Shown here piece after piece: positions 1 to 8,833 of a stretch of 64,000 nucleotides of DNA. The stretch is taken from positions 248,001 through 312,000 of the forward strand of contig CP128433.1 of NCBI GenBank assembly GCA_032615215.1, in the 5' to 3' direction. This stretch comes from Microbulbifer sp. MKSA007 (GTDB lineage Bacteria; Pseudomonadota; Gammaproteobacteria; Pseudomonadales; Cellvibrionaceae). Each line of letters begins with the position of its first letter. Positions within the stretch are counted from its first letter, which is position 1. The position numbers were made by a program, and so were the translations under genes. The notes beneath the pieces are model-generated. The model had not been told where the DNA came from. It searched no databases and saw nothing but the letters and a program-made list of their open reading frames with translations.

Positions 1-178
1 GCTTTTCACCGATCTGGGTGTGCCCAAGCCGAGTGTTGAGGAAGATCGCTTTATGCTGTGCGGCAGCCCGGCAATGCTGAAGGATCTCACCAATATCCTC
101 GATGACTGGGGATTCAAGGAGACCCGCGCAGGTGTACCTCACGAGTATGTGATTGAGCGCGCTTTCGTCGAAAAATAA
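1..178 (+). CDS. fpr: ferredoxin--NADP reductase, C-terminal part (5' end outside window)
   Basis: The reading frame from base 2 ends at TAA 176-178 and gives 58 residues of a flavoprotein reductase C-terminus. It includes an MLCGSPAM segment, the usual NADP-binding stretch of bacterial FNR, and the family-like end GVPHEYVIERAFVEK. The enzyme moves electrons between ferredoxin or flavodoxin and NADP(H) in the cytoplasm and is linked to oxidative stress defence. The start lies outside the window, so neither length nor promoter can be judged. A strong hairpin terminator follows 14 bases after the stop. Confidence 0.85.
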   Translation, partial: LFTDLGVPKPSVEEDRFMLCGSPAMLKDLTNILDDWGFKETRAGVPHEYVIERAFVEK

Positions 179-191
179 GTTGGTCAGTCCA

Positions 192-230
192 CCCATAAAA
201 AAACCACCCTCGCGGTGGTTTTTTTATGGG
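192..230 (+). terminator. strong intrinsic terminator after fpr
   Basis: A perfect 17-bp hairpin, arms 192-208 and 214-230 with loop CTCGC, has seven A on the left arm and seven T on the right. This is the form of a bidirectional rho-independent terminator. Confidence 0.9.
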
Positions 231-317
231 TGAAATACAGATTCCCGAAACTATCCTGATCTTGTGAAACCCCTGCCTTCTATTCTGACTTGAGGGGAGC
301 TTGCTGGGAGTGGCTAG

Positions 318-881
318 ATGAAGCTGTTTTCACTGGGTGTATTACTGATTTCCTTTTTCTGGCTGGGTGCCTGTACCCGGGTGCCGGAGGGGGTTGAGCC
401 TGTCCAAAACTTCCAGCTACAGCGATATTTAGGTCACTGGTATGAGATTGCTCGATTGGATCACTCATTCGAGCGCGGCCTGACCCAGGTAACTGCCGAC
501 TACAGTCTCAACCATGATGGTTCTGTCGCGGTGATCAATACCGGCTATTCAAAAGCGCGTGATGCCTGGCAAATGGCGGAGGGGAGGGCCGAGTTTGTCG
601 GCCCGAAAAATGTGGGCCATTTGAAAGTCTCTTTTCTTGGCCCCTTTTACTCATCCTATATCGTGATTGCTCTATCGGATGACTACCAATACGCGATGGT
701 ATCTGGCTACGATAAATCCTATCTGTGGATATTGTCCCGCACCCCAACCATGCCCAAGGGTGTGTTGGAGCAGTTTTTACAGAAGGCCAAAGCTTTGGGG
801 TATCCCGTCGACCAGATGATATTTCCCAAGCAAGAGGCTAAGCCCGGAAATAAGCCCTCGGTGCAGCCCTCAGGGTCGTGA
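318..881 (+). CDS. blc: outer membrane lipocalin (Blc family)
   Basis: A 187-residue lipoprotein. The signal peptide ends in the lipobox LGAC at about residues 16-19, so the mature protein should be lipid-anchored. It contains the lipocalin signature around residues 38-47 (YLGHWYEIAR), then the lipocalin strand pattern with FLGPFYSSYIVI and YAMVSGYDKSYLWILSR, which are typical of bacterial Blc. The family binds fatty acids or lysophospholipids at the outer membrane. The tail after about residue 165 is Pro/Lys-rich and probably disordered. The stop overlaps the end of the convergent gene at 870-2561 by 12 bases. Confidence 0.93.
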   Translation: MKLFSLGVLLISFFWLGACTRVPEGVEPVQNFQLQRYLGHWYEIARLDHSFERGLTQVTADYSLNHDGSVAVINTGYSKARDAWQMAEGRAEFVGPKNVGHLKVSFLGPFYSSYIVIALSDDYQYAMVSGYDKSYLWILSRTPTMPKGVLEQFLQKAKALGYPVDQMIFPKQEAKPGNKPSVQPSGS

Positions 882-2561
882 TCTGTTCAAAAACCTGCGT
901 TCCCACCACCAGCTTATACACACTAGTAACAGCAATATAAGGGCCGGCCATTGGCGCCCCAACAAAACCCTGTTTGCCTGATTATTTGCTTCTGGCCCCA
1001 AACGTGCGGCAGCCATTAGTTGGGTTTCCCTGGCATTCAGGGACTGCTGCCATAGAGGCCAGTCCTCTTTGGCAAAGATATAGAAGTCTAGTACCGACTC
1101 CCCTTCCAATTTAGTCCAAAGCTGGTGCCAACCTGAATTTTGGGGCCAGAAGCTGTAGCACTGACCCTGGGAACTTCTGCTTGCGGCGATTCCTTTGGTA
1201 GAGCGGGAGCTATCTTGAAACTCTGATAAGAATGGACTCTGATCAGAAAAAAGTGGGCTGCATAGGGTGATGCGTTCTTGTGTACGCGGTAACTCATTGG
1301 AGAGGATTACTGGCTGCTGACTACCCAAATGCTTGAGTTGGTAATCAATAATGGACTTCCACAGGCTGGCGAATTCAGTAGTAAAGCCACTGGTTAGCCA
1401 GCGATGGCTGTCACTAAATAGGATAAATCCCAGGTGTTGTGTCTCAGTCGAACGCCCCCAGAAAAGCGGATTTTCTCTGTCACCCAGTAATAAGTCGCTG
1501 GAGCTGGGCTGCACGGCTAAAAGGCCTAGATTGCGAAGTGGGGGAATCTCCGAATTGTCCGCTTTTTGGTAGCCAAAGCCGGAATGTAAGTGGGTGGCTT
1601 CTTCCTTTTGTAGAGGCATGGATTGGGCAGCAGCGTACTGGAGAAACTCTTCAGAGCTATCGCTAGTGACTAACCACAACAGTGACTTTGTAGTGGCCAG
1701 CTCGTTGAGCTGACGCTTTTGCAGAGCGGAAAATTGTGGCCACAAACTGCTGTCGAGTATCACTAAATCGAAGGGACTTTCATTCGTGAATAAATCCGCA
1801 GACCCGGTAAGTCGAAGGCCGTTGAGAGTTTCTTTTCTTATGATTTCAGGTGCCAACTGGGTCATCACTTGTGCTGTTACACCGGATTGGCGCAGCCAGC
1901 GAGAGAGGGCTGCCGTCTCAAAAGAGGGGCGTGCCAGCCACAGTAACAATTTGGGTTGGAGCGGTTCTCGCACCAGGATGGGTAAAGGATCTGTATGGGT
2001 TTCGCCGGCTTCGCTTTCCGTCCGTACTCGGTATAGCTGGGGGCCTGCGAGTTTTGGAGTGGCAGTGAGTTGTGCCTGAATTGCTTCTCCCACTTTCAGC
2101 TCAAGACTGTCTTCAATATGGCCGTAGGGATTGAGCAGACTAATTTTTACGTTTTCAGTCAGTGGCTGGTTGTTGTGAACCTTTAATTTTAAAGAATCAC
2201 CCAGGGTAATTCGCCGCTGCCAGTCGAATTCCCAGCGGCCATCAGATTCCTGGATATTCGATAGCTCCAGGCGCACCGGTGCCAGGTCCCGAAGTTTGTC
2301 GCGGCCGAGTGGCTCCCCATTGAGAGAGATATATTCCACACCATTGAGATTTATTGGATGTGAGCTCGCCAGCTGTTTGCTGTCGATAGAGATATTGCGC
2401 TCGGCGGGAATGATTGCCGGCGGCTGCCAGAGCATCCAGGCACTCAACCAAATGGTCAGTTGCAGGCCATAGTCGAACGGCTTGGCACCTCGGCGGCGCA
2501 ATAGTACGAGTGATGCTAAGCAGGCCAACAGGCACAGGCCGGGTATCAAGAAATCAATCAC
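870..2561 (-). CDS. large membrane-anchored protein of the MoxR cluster, function unknown
   Basis: About 563 residues if translation begins at GTG 2561-2559. That start overlaps the upstream stop in a GTGA arrangement and follows the purine-rich AAGGGGAG at suitable spacing. A longer frame to 2591 exists but lacks this coupling. There is a hydrophobic segment at the very N-terminus (IPGLCLLACLASLVLL), a second one shortly after, a long soluble region, and a last helix near the C-terminus (WPALILLLLVCISWWW). This is the shape of BatA/BatD-like proteins that present a domain outside the membrane. It is the last gene of the minus-strand MoxR block. I do not recognise a named family with confidence. 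Confidence 0.75.
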   Translation of the reverse strand: MIDFLIPGLCLLACLASLVLLRRRGAKPFDYGLQLTIWLSAWMLWQPPAIIPAERNISIDSKQLASSHPINLNGVEYISLNGEPLGRDKLRDLAPVRLELSNIQESDGRWEFDWQRRITLGDSLKLKVHNNQPLTENVKISLLNPYGHIEDSLELKVGEAIQAQLTATPKLAGPQLYRVRTESEAGETHTDPLPILVREPLQPKLLLWLARPSFETAALSRWLRQSGVTAQVMTQLAPEIIRKETLNGLRLTGSADLFTNESPFDLVILDSSLWPQFSALQKRQLNELATTKSLLWLVTSDSSEEFLQYAAAQSMPLQKEEATHLHSGFGYQKADNSEIPPLRNLGLLAVQPSSSDLLLGDRENPLFWGRSTETQHLGFILFSDSHRWLTSGFTTEFASLWKSIIDYQLKHLGSQQPVILSNELPRTQERITLCSPLFSDQSPFLSEFQDSSRSTKGIAASRSSQGQCYSFWPQNSGWHQLWTKLEGESVLDFYIFAKEDWPLWQQSLNARETQLMAAARLGPEANNQANRVLLGRQWPALILLLLVCISWWWERRFLNRSRP

Positions 2562-4357
2562 AATGATTTCTCCCCTTGCTGGTGTAGCCAACGGCTGAAA
2601 TGGCCGTCGGCCTCAGTTTGCAAAGGCAGTGAAGGCGCAGATTCCGGTGCTGGCAGTAGCTGATAGAGCAGCTGATTCAGGGAGTTTGTGCAATCAATGC
2701 AATTCGGTTGCTGGTGGCGCTGCTGGTATAAACGCAGCTGTTTGGACAGTTCCAGGCCGAGATCTAATGATTGCTCTGTGGCTAGCTCATTTATCTGCAC
2801 CAGCAGATCGGTATCGAGTTCGGCGCCAGAGTCTACTTGGGCCATTAGGACGAGCACCTGTGCTCTTTGTTTTTGTTCAAAGGCACTGTCGACAGTTTCT
2901 GGCGCTACTTCTTCCCGTTCACCGCTAAGCCGACGGCTTTCGTCTATGGGCGGCGCCTCGAAGCCGACTCTCTGTAAGTAAATACGCGAAGCCTGCTGTA
3001 CTTCTTTGATAAAGCGCAGAGCCCGGTGCTGATGGGGCAGGGAGGCTTGGGGCTCTATAACCGACAGGTCGCGCCAGGAACTCCACATGGCATTCAGTGC
3101 ATTGCGCAGTAGCTCCTTGGTTTGGGGATCAAACAGGGTGGCATGCTCAGAGCTGTCATGCTGATGCCCGGCAGAAGCAGCTATGCGCTCTGCCTGTTGG
3201 AAATGGGAGTCTCGCTGTGCAAAGGGAGTGGTATTTTCTTCGCCATGTGCCTGGTGCTCACCTTGTTCTGTATGATCGTGGCCATGGCCGTGTTCGGCTT
3301 CTTCTTTATCATCGTGCTTCTCGCTATCTGCGCCAGAATGCTCCGCTTCCGAATCCTCTTCGCCGAGAAAGCGGCCGTAGCGCATGCGCAGCAAATTCTG
3401 TTCATAGGCTAAACCCTCGGAGCGCTTGCGAAACTCCTGTGGATGCAGCTGCTCTCGCTCGGCTAGCAAGGCCTCGGTGTCAATAATCAGCTGGCGTTGG
3501 CTGCGGAAGTACTCCGGTAATATCTTAATCGCCATCCCCTCGCTGTCACTCAGCCCGAAAATCTCTTCTTGCGGCCAGCGCAAGATAAAGTGTTGGCTTT
3601 TGGCAACGTTGGCGCTGGGCTCGCGGTTATCCCTGGCCTCCAGATACCAGTAGAGTTCATCTCCCGCTTCCATGGAAAACTGGTGGATGGGCAGGAGGAA
3701 ATCGTAGCGAGCTGCTTTCTTATCTTCCGAGGAGTTTGTTGATAAAGCAGTGGATTGCAAACTGGTGAGTGCAATACGCTCTTCGCGAAAACGTAAATTT
3801 TCCCCGGTGCCGCTGGCGAGGGTGACCAATAAATCTGCAGAGCTCACCTGGTAATCATCATTAATGATTACTTTTACGGGAATACCCTGGGTGCTTCCTT
3901 GAATGGTATCGACGCGCAGGCTGGGTGCCTCAAAGGTAAACTCCGGAGCATTGTCTTTTTGCACCCGAATATTATGAATTTCCGGCAATAGCATTTGGCT
4001 CTCCGCGAGTTGCACTGAGAGCTGGTAAAAGTCTGCTTTAGCGATTGTGCGTTGTAATTGCCATTTTTTACTGGGTAGATCACCTAGTGGAGAAAAGGCG
4101 AAGCACTCAGTTTCGGCCAGCATTTCCAGCCCTTGCACCGGTTGATTCAATTCAAGTAGCCACTCGACCGCAGACTGCTCCGGCACATCGACTTGTAGGG
4201 ATTGGTTGTTGGCTGTGAGCCCAGTGTAGGCGGGCGGCTGGATATGGGTTGCCGCGCGTGTTATGGCGAGCTTTTCGGCAACGGGAATAGCTGTATTTTG
4301 TTGCGTGGTCTCGGTTTTATCCCCAGTGAAGTGAGAATTGCTCAGCACAAATAACAA
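2558..4357 (-). CDS. DUF4175-like membrane protein, main part (probably continuous with 4387-4785)
   Basis: This frame holds the long periplasmic part of what resembles a DUF4175-type protein. It begins with a hydrophobic stretch whose in-frame upstream codons read FRSKKLRSTLTNAFGACLG, a third membrane helix preceded by basic residues, but no start codon precedes it. The upstream fragment 4387-4785 carries the first two helices in another frame. One added base near 4425-4435 joins them. Residues about 345-380 are very rich in His/Glu/Asp (EHGHGHDHTEQGEH), suggesting metal or low-complexity binding. The following gene starts inside its stop (GTGA). Function in the MoxR cluster is unknown. Confidence 0.7.
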   Translation of the reverse strand: MLFVLSNSHFTGDKTETTQQNTAIPVAEKLAITRAATHIQPPAYTGLTANNQSLQVDVPEQSAVEWLLELNQPVQGLEMLAETECFAFSPLGDLPSKKWQLQRTIAKADFYQLSVQLAESQMLLPEIHNIRVQKDNAPEFTFEAPSLRVDTIQGSTQGIPVKVIINDDYQVSSADLLVTLASGTGENLRFREERIALTSLQSTALSTNSSEDKKAARYDFLLPIHQFSMEAGDELYWYLEARDNREPSANVAKSQHFILRWPQEEIFGLSDSEGMAIKILPEYFRSQRQLIIDTEALLAEREQLHPQEFRKRSEGLAYEQNLLRMRYGRFLGEEDSEAEHSGADSEKHDDKEEAEHGHGHDHTEQGEHQAHGEENTTPFAQRDSHFQQAERIAASAGHQHDSSEHATLFDPQTKELLRNALNAMWSSWRDLSVIEPQASLPHQHRALRFIKEVQQASRIYLQRVGFEAPPIDESRRLSGEREEVAPETVDSAFEQKQRAQVLVLMAQVDSGAELDTDLLVQINELATEQSLDLGLELSKQLRLYQQRHQQPNCIDCTNSLNQLLYQLLPAPESAPSLPLQTEADGHFSRWLHQQGEKSL

Positions 4358-4386
4358 CAGTCCCAGGCAGGCACCGAAGGCATTTG

Positions 4387-4785
4387 TCAGGGTACTGCGG
4401 AGTTTTTTGGACCGAAAGACGACCGGTCGCCACTTTCCAGCAGTTGTTGCAGCTCTGTTTCGATACGCGTGCGCTGTAATTGCTGCAATGGACTTAGGTT
4501 GGTTTTCTGTTGGCTAAGCAACTGGCTGCTGTCTTGCAGCTGTGGATATTGTCCATCCAACTGTCGACATAGGCTTTCAGGGCTAGGGCGCCAGCTGCGA
4601 TCCAATAGAATTGCTACAACAGTAATTCCGAGCCAGGCGAGCAATAGCCACTGTGGCCAGCCGAGTACAAAAATGCCCAAGCCAGCCAGAAGGCTGAGGC
4701 CAGTGGCAAGCCAGAGATAGGGCCGCAGGGCTGTCAGTTGCCAGCGCCTGCGCACAGCGTTAAGGGTGGACTCCCGCTTATCCAT
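4387..4785 (-). CDS. N-terminal fragment of the DUF4175-like membrane protein
   Basis: The likely start is ATG 4785-4783, behind a good GGGGAGG ribosome site, and it overlaps the end of the BatA-like gene by 8 bases. It encodes two adjacent membrane helices (PYLWLATGLSLLAGLGIFVLG and WLLLAWLGITVVAILL) and a helical linker, then drifts into GDRSSFGPKNSAVP and stops. In the third frame the DNA continues directly into a basic linker and a further helix that belong to the downstream gene. I therefore read this as the front of one protein split by a single missing base, not as a separate small gene. Confidence 0.6.
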   Translation of the reverse strand: MDKRESTLNAVRRRWQLTALRPYLWLATGLSLLAGLGIFVLGWPQWLLLAWLGITVVAILLDRSWRPSPESLCRQLDGQYPQLQDSSQLLSQQKTNLSPLQQLQRTRIETELQQLLESGDRSSFGPKNSAVP

Positions 4786-5983
4786 GGTCGGCCTCCCCGT
4801 TACTATCGGTTGCCATGATGACTGCGGGTCGCGATAGGACAATTAGGCGTTCAAAAGCCAGAAGTAACAGTAGGGCGGCTATTAACCAGGGTTGCAGTTG
4901 TTCAATACGGCGGTTTTCTACCTCGCTGTCTTCTACAGGAAGGCCTGCCACTACTTTATTGGCAGACCAGTGGCCACGATTTTGGTGTTGCAGAGCCCAG
5001 TCTTGCCCAGACCAGTGCTGCCATAAACGTTCAGGTAAATCTGCGCGGCGATAAAAGGCCTCGCTGTACCAGTCACTTTCGTAGCGCAGCCAACTTCCCC
5101 GTCCCACTGAGGCCGCTTGAGCTGACTGGCTGTTATCCACAGCAACGAAGTTGAGATTATCGGCAGGGGGGATGCTGTTGTCGGTGATTAACAGGCTGCC
5201 ATCTGAAACAAATTCCAGCACGGCTTGTGGCAGGGGAGCGGGGCCCGTGTAGATCAACCAATCTGCCTGCTCGGCATTGGGGGTCTCTTCTTGTTCCTGA
5301 ATATGCACCGGTAGTCCCGGCATATTGCTGTGCCAGTCTTCCAGCACTGGCGCCCACCAGCTGGGCGGTTTGCCCATTAAAGCGATACTCGGTAATACCG
5401 GGCTCGGAGCTGTGGATGCTTTGTTGAGGCCGTGCCACTGCCAATGGGGACTGACTCTTAGTGCCTGGTGGGATGCTGGAACTCCGTTGTTTATCAACAG
5501 GATATGAGCCCTGCGCAAATCCGCCCGGCGTGATAGTGCTGATAGAGTTTTCCACAGGTCCACATTTTGTGGTGGAGGTGAGGTTACTGAGGGTGTTTCT
5601 GGGGATAACCACAGCACTTTATAACCTTCCCCGACAAGCTGTGGCAGTGAATTGTGGATAAATGTATTCGCTTCGCCCGCCCCAATTCTGGGGTCTACCA
5701 GTATCACGCCCTCTTGGGGATAAATTTCCCGTTTAATCAGCGGCTGTGCCAATAAACCTGCCAGCAGGGCGACGATTAGCAGGCGCAATAGCAGCAACCA
5801 CTTGTTATCCACAATAGGGCGGCGCGCGCGACTCTGTGAATATCTTTGTACCCATTGCAGCGCAGCAAAGGAGATCTGCTGTGGATTACTTCGGCGCAGC
5901 AAATGAATGGCGATAGGGATAATCAGGGCTGTGAATAGCCATAGCCACTGTGGGGATTGAAATAAGTTATTTATCCACAACAT
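4778..5983 (-). CDS. BatA-type N-terminal domain membrane protein
   Basis: Start taken as ATG 5983, immediately after the DUF58 stop, giving 401 residues (MLWINNLFQSPQWLW). The first 90 residues have the aerotolerance-regulator N-terminal pattern: helix, IPIAIHLLRR, an F-A-LQW-QR stretch, a basic linker RARRPIVDNKW, and a second helix ending at LLAQPLI. The middle is soluble and a last helix lies near the C-terminus (LQPWLIAALLLLLAFERL). Such proteins accompany MoxR ATPases and DUF58 proteins and are thought to form membrane-bound complexes. The exact role is unknown. A run of six G at 5166-5171 is kept in frame here. Confidence 0.8.
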   Translation of the reverse strand: MLWINNLFQSPQWLWLFTALIIPIAIHLLRRSNPQQISFAALQWVQRYSQSRARRPIVDNKWLLLLRLLIVALLAGLLAQPLIKREIYPQEGVILVDPRIGAGEANTFIHNSLPQLVGEGYKVLWLSPETPSVTSPPPQNVDLWKTLSALSRRADLRRAHILLINNGVPASHQALRVSPHWQWHGLNKASTAPSPVLPSIALMGKPPSWWAPVLEDWHSNMPGLPVHIQEQEETPNAEQADWLIYTGPAPLPQAVLEFVSDGSLLITDNSIPPADNLNFVAVDNSQSAQAASVGRGSWLRYESDWYSEAFYRRADLPERLWQHWSGQDWALQHQNRGHWSANKVVAGLPVEDSEVENRRIEQLQPWLIAALLLLLAFERLIVLSRPAVIMATDSNGEADHG

Positions 5984-5984
5984 C

Positions 5985-6887
5985 TCAGCACAACCTGCCG
6001 TGCAGTTGAATAAATTGGCGCAGTGACTTTTCCACAGGCTGCTCGATAAGGTCGGTCTGCAGTGAACACTCCTGTGTGGCAAAGCGTGCTTTTAACTCGC
6101 TCTGCGCTTGAGCAAAAGCATCCAGGTAAGACTGGCGTTGCCGCTCGGCGTCCACTTCTAAAGTTGCGGGAGTACTGGCGCTTACTTCTGGATTGAGCAG
6201 CTTTAGCTCTCCGACAAAAGGAAAAGTCTGTTCTGCCTCAATTAACAATTGCAGTGGCAGGCAGGGGCGGCCGGCGGCATGCAGGCGTGCGGCAAAATCG
6301 CCGATCTCATTACCCTGTTGAAAAAAATCACTCAGTAACACCACCTGACAGGGCCGCTCAAAGTATTGCCACAGCGGCGCCAGTTGAGTGTGATCTGGCC
6401 AGTGGTCGCTGGCGTCGAGTTGTTGTAGCTGAAGGGCGATTTGGCGCTGGTGGCCCTCGCCCTGGCCTTCGGGCACATAAACCGTCCGGCTGCTGTTAAA
6501 TGCCAATAGGGAATAGCTGTCTCCTTGGGCGTTGAGCAGCCAGCAGAGGCTGGCAATCCAGCACTTGGCGTAATGCAATTTATTCAGGCTGGGCTCGACA
6601 AAGCTTGCCTGGCCCAGGGAGGCGCTGCTATCGAGCACAAAGCACACGTGCATACGGCTCTCCTGCTCGGTCTCGCGCACATAGTAGCGATCACTGCGGG
6701 CAAACAGTTTCCAGTCGATATGGCGGATGGAATCACCCGCTTGATAGCCTCGGTATTGATGAAATTCCAGGCCGGTGCCACGGCGCTGGCTGTGTTGCAC
6801 ACCGAGCATCACGCCCTCGGCGATATGCCGCGACAGCCACACCAGATCGCGACAACTGGCCAAGGTTTTGGGGGACAGGTATTCCAC
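5985..6887 (-). CDS. DUF58 domain protein (MoxR partner)
   Basis: 300 residues, with the DUF58 core motif at about residues 42-66: EFHQYRGYQAGD followed by IRHIDWKLFARSDRYYVRE. After it comes a von Willebrand A-like fold with the MIDAS-type start FVLDSSASLG. DUF58 proteins are soluble partners of MoxR AAA+ ATPases. It lies 5 bases after moxR and one base or less before the BatA-like gene, so co-translation is likely. Confidence 0.9.
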   Translation of the reverse strand: MEYLSPKTLASCRDLVWLSRHIAEGVMLGVQHSQRRGTGLEFHQYRGYQAGDSIRHIDWKLFARSDRYYVRETEQESRMHVCFVLDSSASLGQASFVEPSLNKLHYAKCWIASLCWLLNAQGDSYSLLAFNSSRTVYVPEGQGEGHQRQIALQLQQLDASDHWPDHTQLAPLWQYFERPCQVVLLSDFFQQGNEIGDFAARLHAAGRPCLPLQLLIEAEQTFPFVGELKLLNPEVSASTPATLEVDAERQRQSYLDAFAQAQSELKARFATQECSLQTDLIEQPVEKSLRQFIQLHGRLC

Positions 6888-6892
6888 GCTGA

Positions 6893-7891
6893 TCAGTCCC
6901 TGCCCGGTTCCGGCACCGCCGTCAGTAATTCGTCAATCAGCTGTGGCATCTGCACGCCATCGGCCTGGGCTTGGAAGCTGAGCAGCACCCGGTGGCGCAG
7001 CACTGGCAGTAACAGGCTGCGGATATCCTCGCGGGTGACGGCGAGGCGTCGTTGCAAAAGGGCGCGGGCCTTGGCGGCGAGAATCAGAGCCTGCCCCGCG
7101 CGGGGGCCGGCGCCCCACTTGATCCACTGTTGCAGGGTATCGCTGCCGCTGGTTTCCATACGGGTAGCGCGCACCAGTGTCGCCACGTAGCGGTACAAAT
7201 CGTCGCTAACATGAATTTCCCGCACCAGTTGCTGCATTTCGCGCAATTGCTCCGCATCCAGGCTGGGACTGGGTTTGCCCCTGCTGACACCGGTGGTGGA
7301 GCGCAGGATTTCAACTTCATCCTTCTCATCGGGATAGTCGATATGAATATTTAACAGGAAGCGGTCCAGCTGAGCTTCCGGCAGCGGATAGGTGCCGGCC
7401 TGCTCTATGGGGTTTTGTGTGGCCAGTACGAAATAAGGATCGGGCAATTTCAGTGTTTTACCGCCCACGGTTACTGAGCCTTCCTGCATGGACTCCAATA
7501 GGGCTGCCTGGGTTTTCGGCGGTGTGCGGTTAATTTCATCGGCGAGCAGGATATTGGTGAAAACCGGGCCCTGCTGGAATTTAAAAAAGCGCTTGCCGGT
7601 GCTGTGATCCTCTTCGAGGATCTCACTGCCGAGAATATCTCCGGGCATTAAATCCGGGGTGAACTGTACCCGCTTAAAATCCAGCGCACTGGCATCGGCG
7701 AGGGTTTTTACCAGCAGGGTTTTACCCAGCCCCGGCACCCCTTCGAGTAGGGCGTGGCCGCCGGCCAACAGGCAGATCAACATCTGCTCCACCACAGGTT
7801 TCTGGCCGACAATCACCCGTGCAATTTCCTGTTGAAGATTGTCGAGGCTGTGCAGTTGTTCTTCGATACTATTTTCCAGGGTGGTCAGCAT
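6893..7891 (-). CDS. MoxR family AAA+ ATPase
   Basis: 332 residues with Walker A GVPGLGKT (about residues 54-61), Walker B LLADEINR followed by TPPKTQAALLESMQE, sensor residues in FVLATQNPIEQ, and a C-terminal lid. MoxR ATPases act as chaperone-like remodellers that activate or insert metal cofactors in partner proteins. This one is tightly linked to DUF4159 (2-base gap upstream) and DUF58, and more loosely to the TldD/PmbA genes. A possible job is maturation of the exported TldD complex, but this is inference from neighbourhood only. Confidence 0.93.
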   Translation of the reverse strand: MLTTLENSIEEQLHSLDNLQQEIARVIVGQKPVVEQMLICLLAGGHALLEGVPGLGKTLLVKTLADASALDFKRVQFTPDLMPGDILGSEILEEDHSTGKRFFKFQQGPVFTNILLADEINRTPPKTQAALLESMQEGSVTVGGKTLKLPDPYFVLATQNPIEQAGTYPLPEAQLDRFLLNIHIDYPDEKDEVEILRSTTGVSRGKPSPSLDAEQLREMQQLVREIHVSDDLYRYVATLVRATRMETSGSDTLQQWIKWGAGPRAGQALILAAKARALLQRRLAVTREDIRSLLLPVLRHRVLLSFQAQADGVQMPQLIDELLTAVPEPGRD

Positions 7892-7893
7892 AA

Positions 7894-8619
7894 TCAGCTC
7901 GTCAGTGCGTAAATAACAATGTTCACCGCAAATTTTGTGTTATCGATGGCGAGCCAGCGTTTGTTGCGGTAGTCGTAGTCCCATTCGCAGCCGAAATCCT
8001 TGTTGCTATAGAGCACGGCGATACGGCCGTTAACAACTATGGCTTTCAGGTAGTCGTGTACCAGATCATCACCCCAGCCATTTAATTCAAAGCTGGTTAC
8101 TGGCAATTCGTCGAATTGGAAGAAGCAGCGGTAGAGGTCGTGATCATCCGGGAGCTTTTGCAGGCAGTCTTCGCCAAACAGCTCGGCCATTTGCGCTTCG
8201 AAGGATTTGGCAAAGAGACCGTCGATATCGTGGTTGCAGTCGTCGACAAATACAAAGCCGCCGCGATTGACGTAATCGCGAAAATTCTTTGCCTCTTCCG
8301 TGGTGAATTGCACCAGCTTGTGTCCGGCCAGGTAGCAGAAAGGCGCCAGCAGCATTTTCTTATCGGCCAGCGGCACTATGTGCTCTTTGGGGTCGACTCT
8401 GAGGTTGGTGTATTCCACCAGCGAATTGAGCACGTTGGAGGGCATGCGCTGATCTACATCCCAGTCACCGGACTCGTACATTAAGCGGGTGAAATAAAAA
8501 TCGTAGTGCTCCTGCGCACTACCCGGTGCGGTATTTTGTGCGCGTGTGCCCAGCGGCAGCGCTGCGGCGCAGCTACCCAGGATCAGGCGCTGGAGAAAAG
8601 CCTTGCGGGTGAGGGACAC
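7894..8619 (-). CDS. DUF4159 domain protein, probably exported
   Basis: 241 residues. The N-terminus TRKAFLQRLILGSCAAALPLG resembles a Tat signal with one Arg replaced by Lys (TRKAFLQ), followed by a cleavage-like region near TRAQ. The mature part has DUF4159 character: FYFTRLMYESGDWD, a GGFVFVDDCNHD segment like glutamine-amidotransferase-fold DUF4159, and NVIVYALTS-like end. Members are commonly encoded beside MoxR. Function unknown. It sits directly upstream of moxR and is separated from tldD by the inverted-repeat element at 8661-8768. Confidence 0.82.
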   Translation of the reverse strand: MSLTRKAFLQRLILGSCAAALPLGTRAQNTAPGSAQEHYDFYFTRLMYESGDWDVDQRMPSNVLNSLVEYTNLRVDPKEHIVPLADKKMLLAPFCYLAGHKLVQFTTEEAKNFRDYVNRGGFVFVDDCNHDIDGLFAKSFEAQMAELFGEDCLQKLPDDHDLYRCFFQFDELPVTSFELNGWGDDLVHDYLKAIVVNGRIAVLYSNKDFGCEWDYDYRNKRWLAIDNTKFAVNIVIYALTS

Positions 8620-8660
8620 GGGATAACTCTGTTACTGCGTTGGTTTTTATTGTTGAGAGC

Positions 8661-8768
8661 AAAGGAAAGAAGGTGCTTCGTTCGAGACTCGCTGTAAATA
8701 CATCCCTGTACGCTCGTAATCGGCATCCATGCCTCATACGGTCTCGAACGGAGCACCTTCTTTCCTTC
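8661..8768. repeat. inverted-repeat element, copy 1 (conserved loop)
   Basis: Arms 8661-8688 and 8741-8768 are reverse complements at about 26 of 28 positions. The 52-nt centre contains ACATCCCTGTACGCTC and ATCGGCATCCATGCCTCATA; within it GGCAT-CC-ATGCC could form a small hairpin. A second copy lies at 47600-47712 with the same centre but different arms. It sits between tldD and the DUF4159 gene inside a same-strand cluster. Confidence 0.85.
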
Positions 8769-8833
8769 TACCCATTTATTTTCAATGCTGGGAACTGACT
8801 GGTTTGCTGGCCAGCTCCCGCCTGGATCAATGG

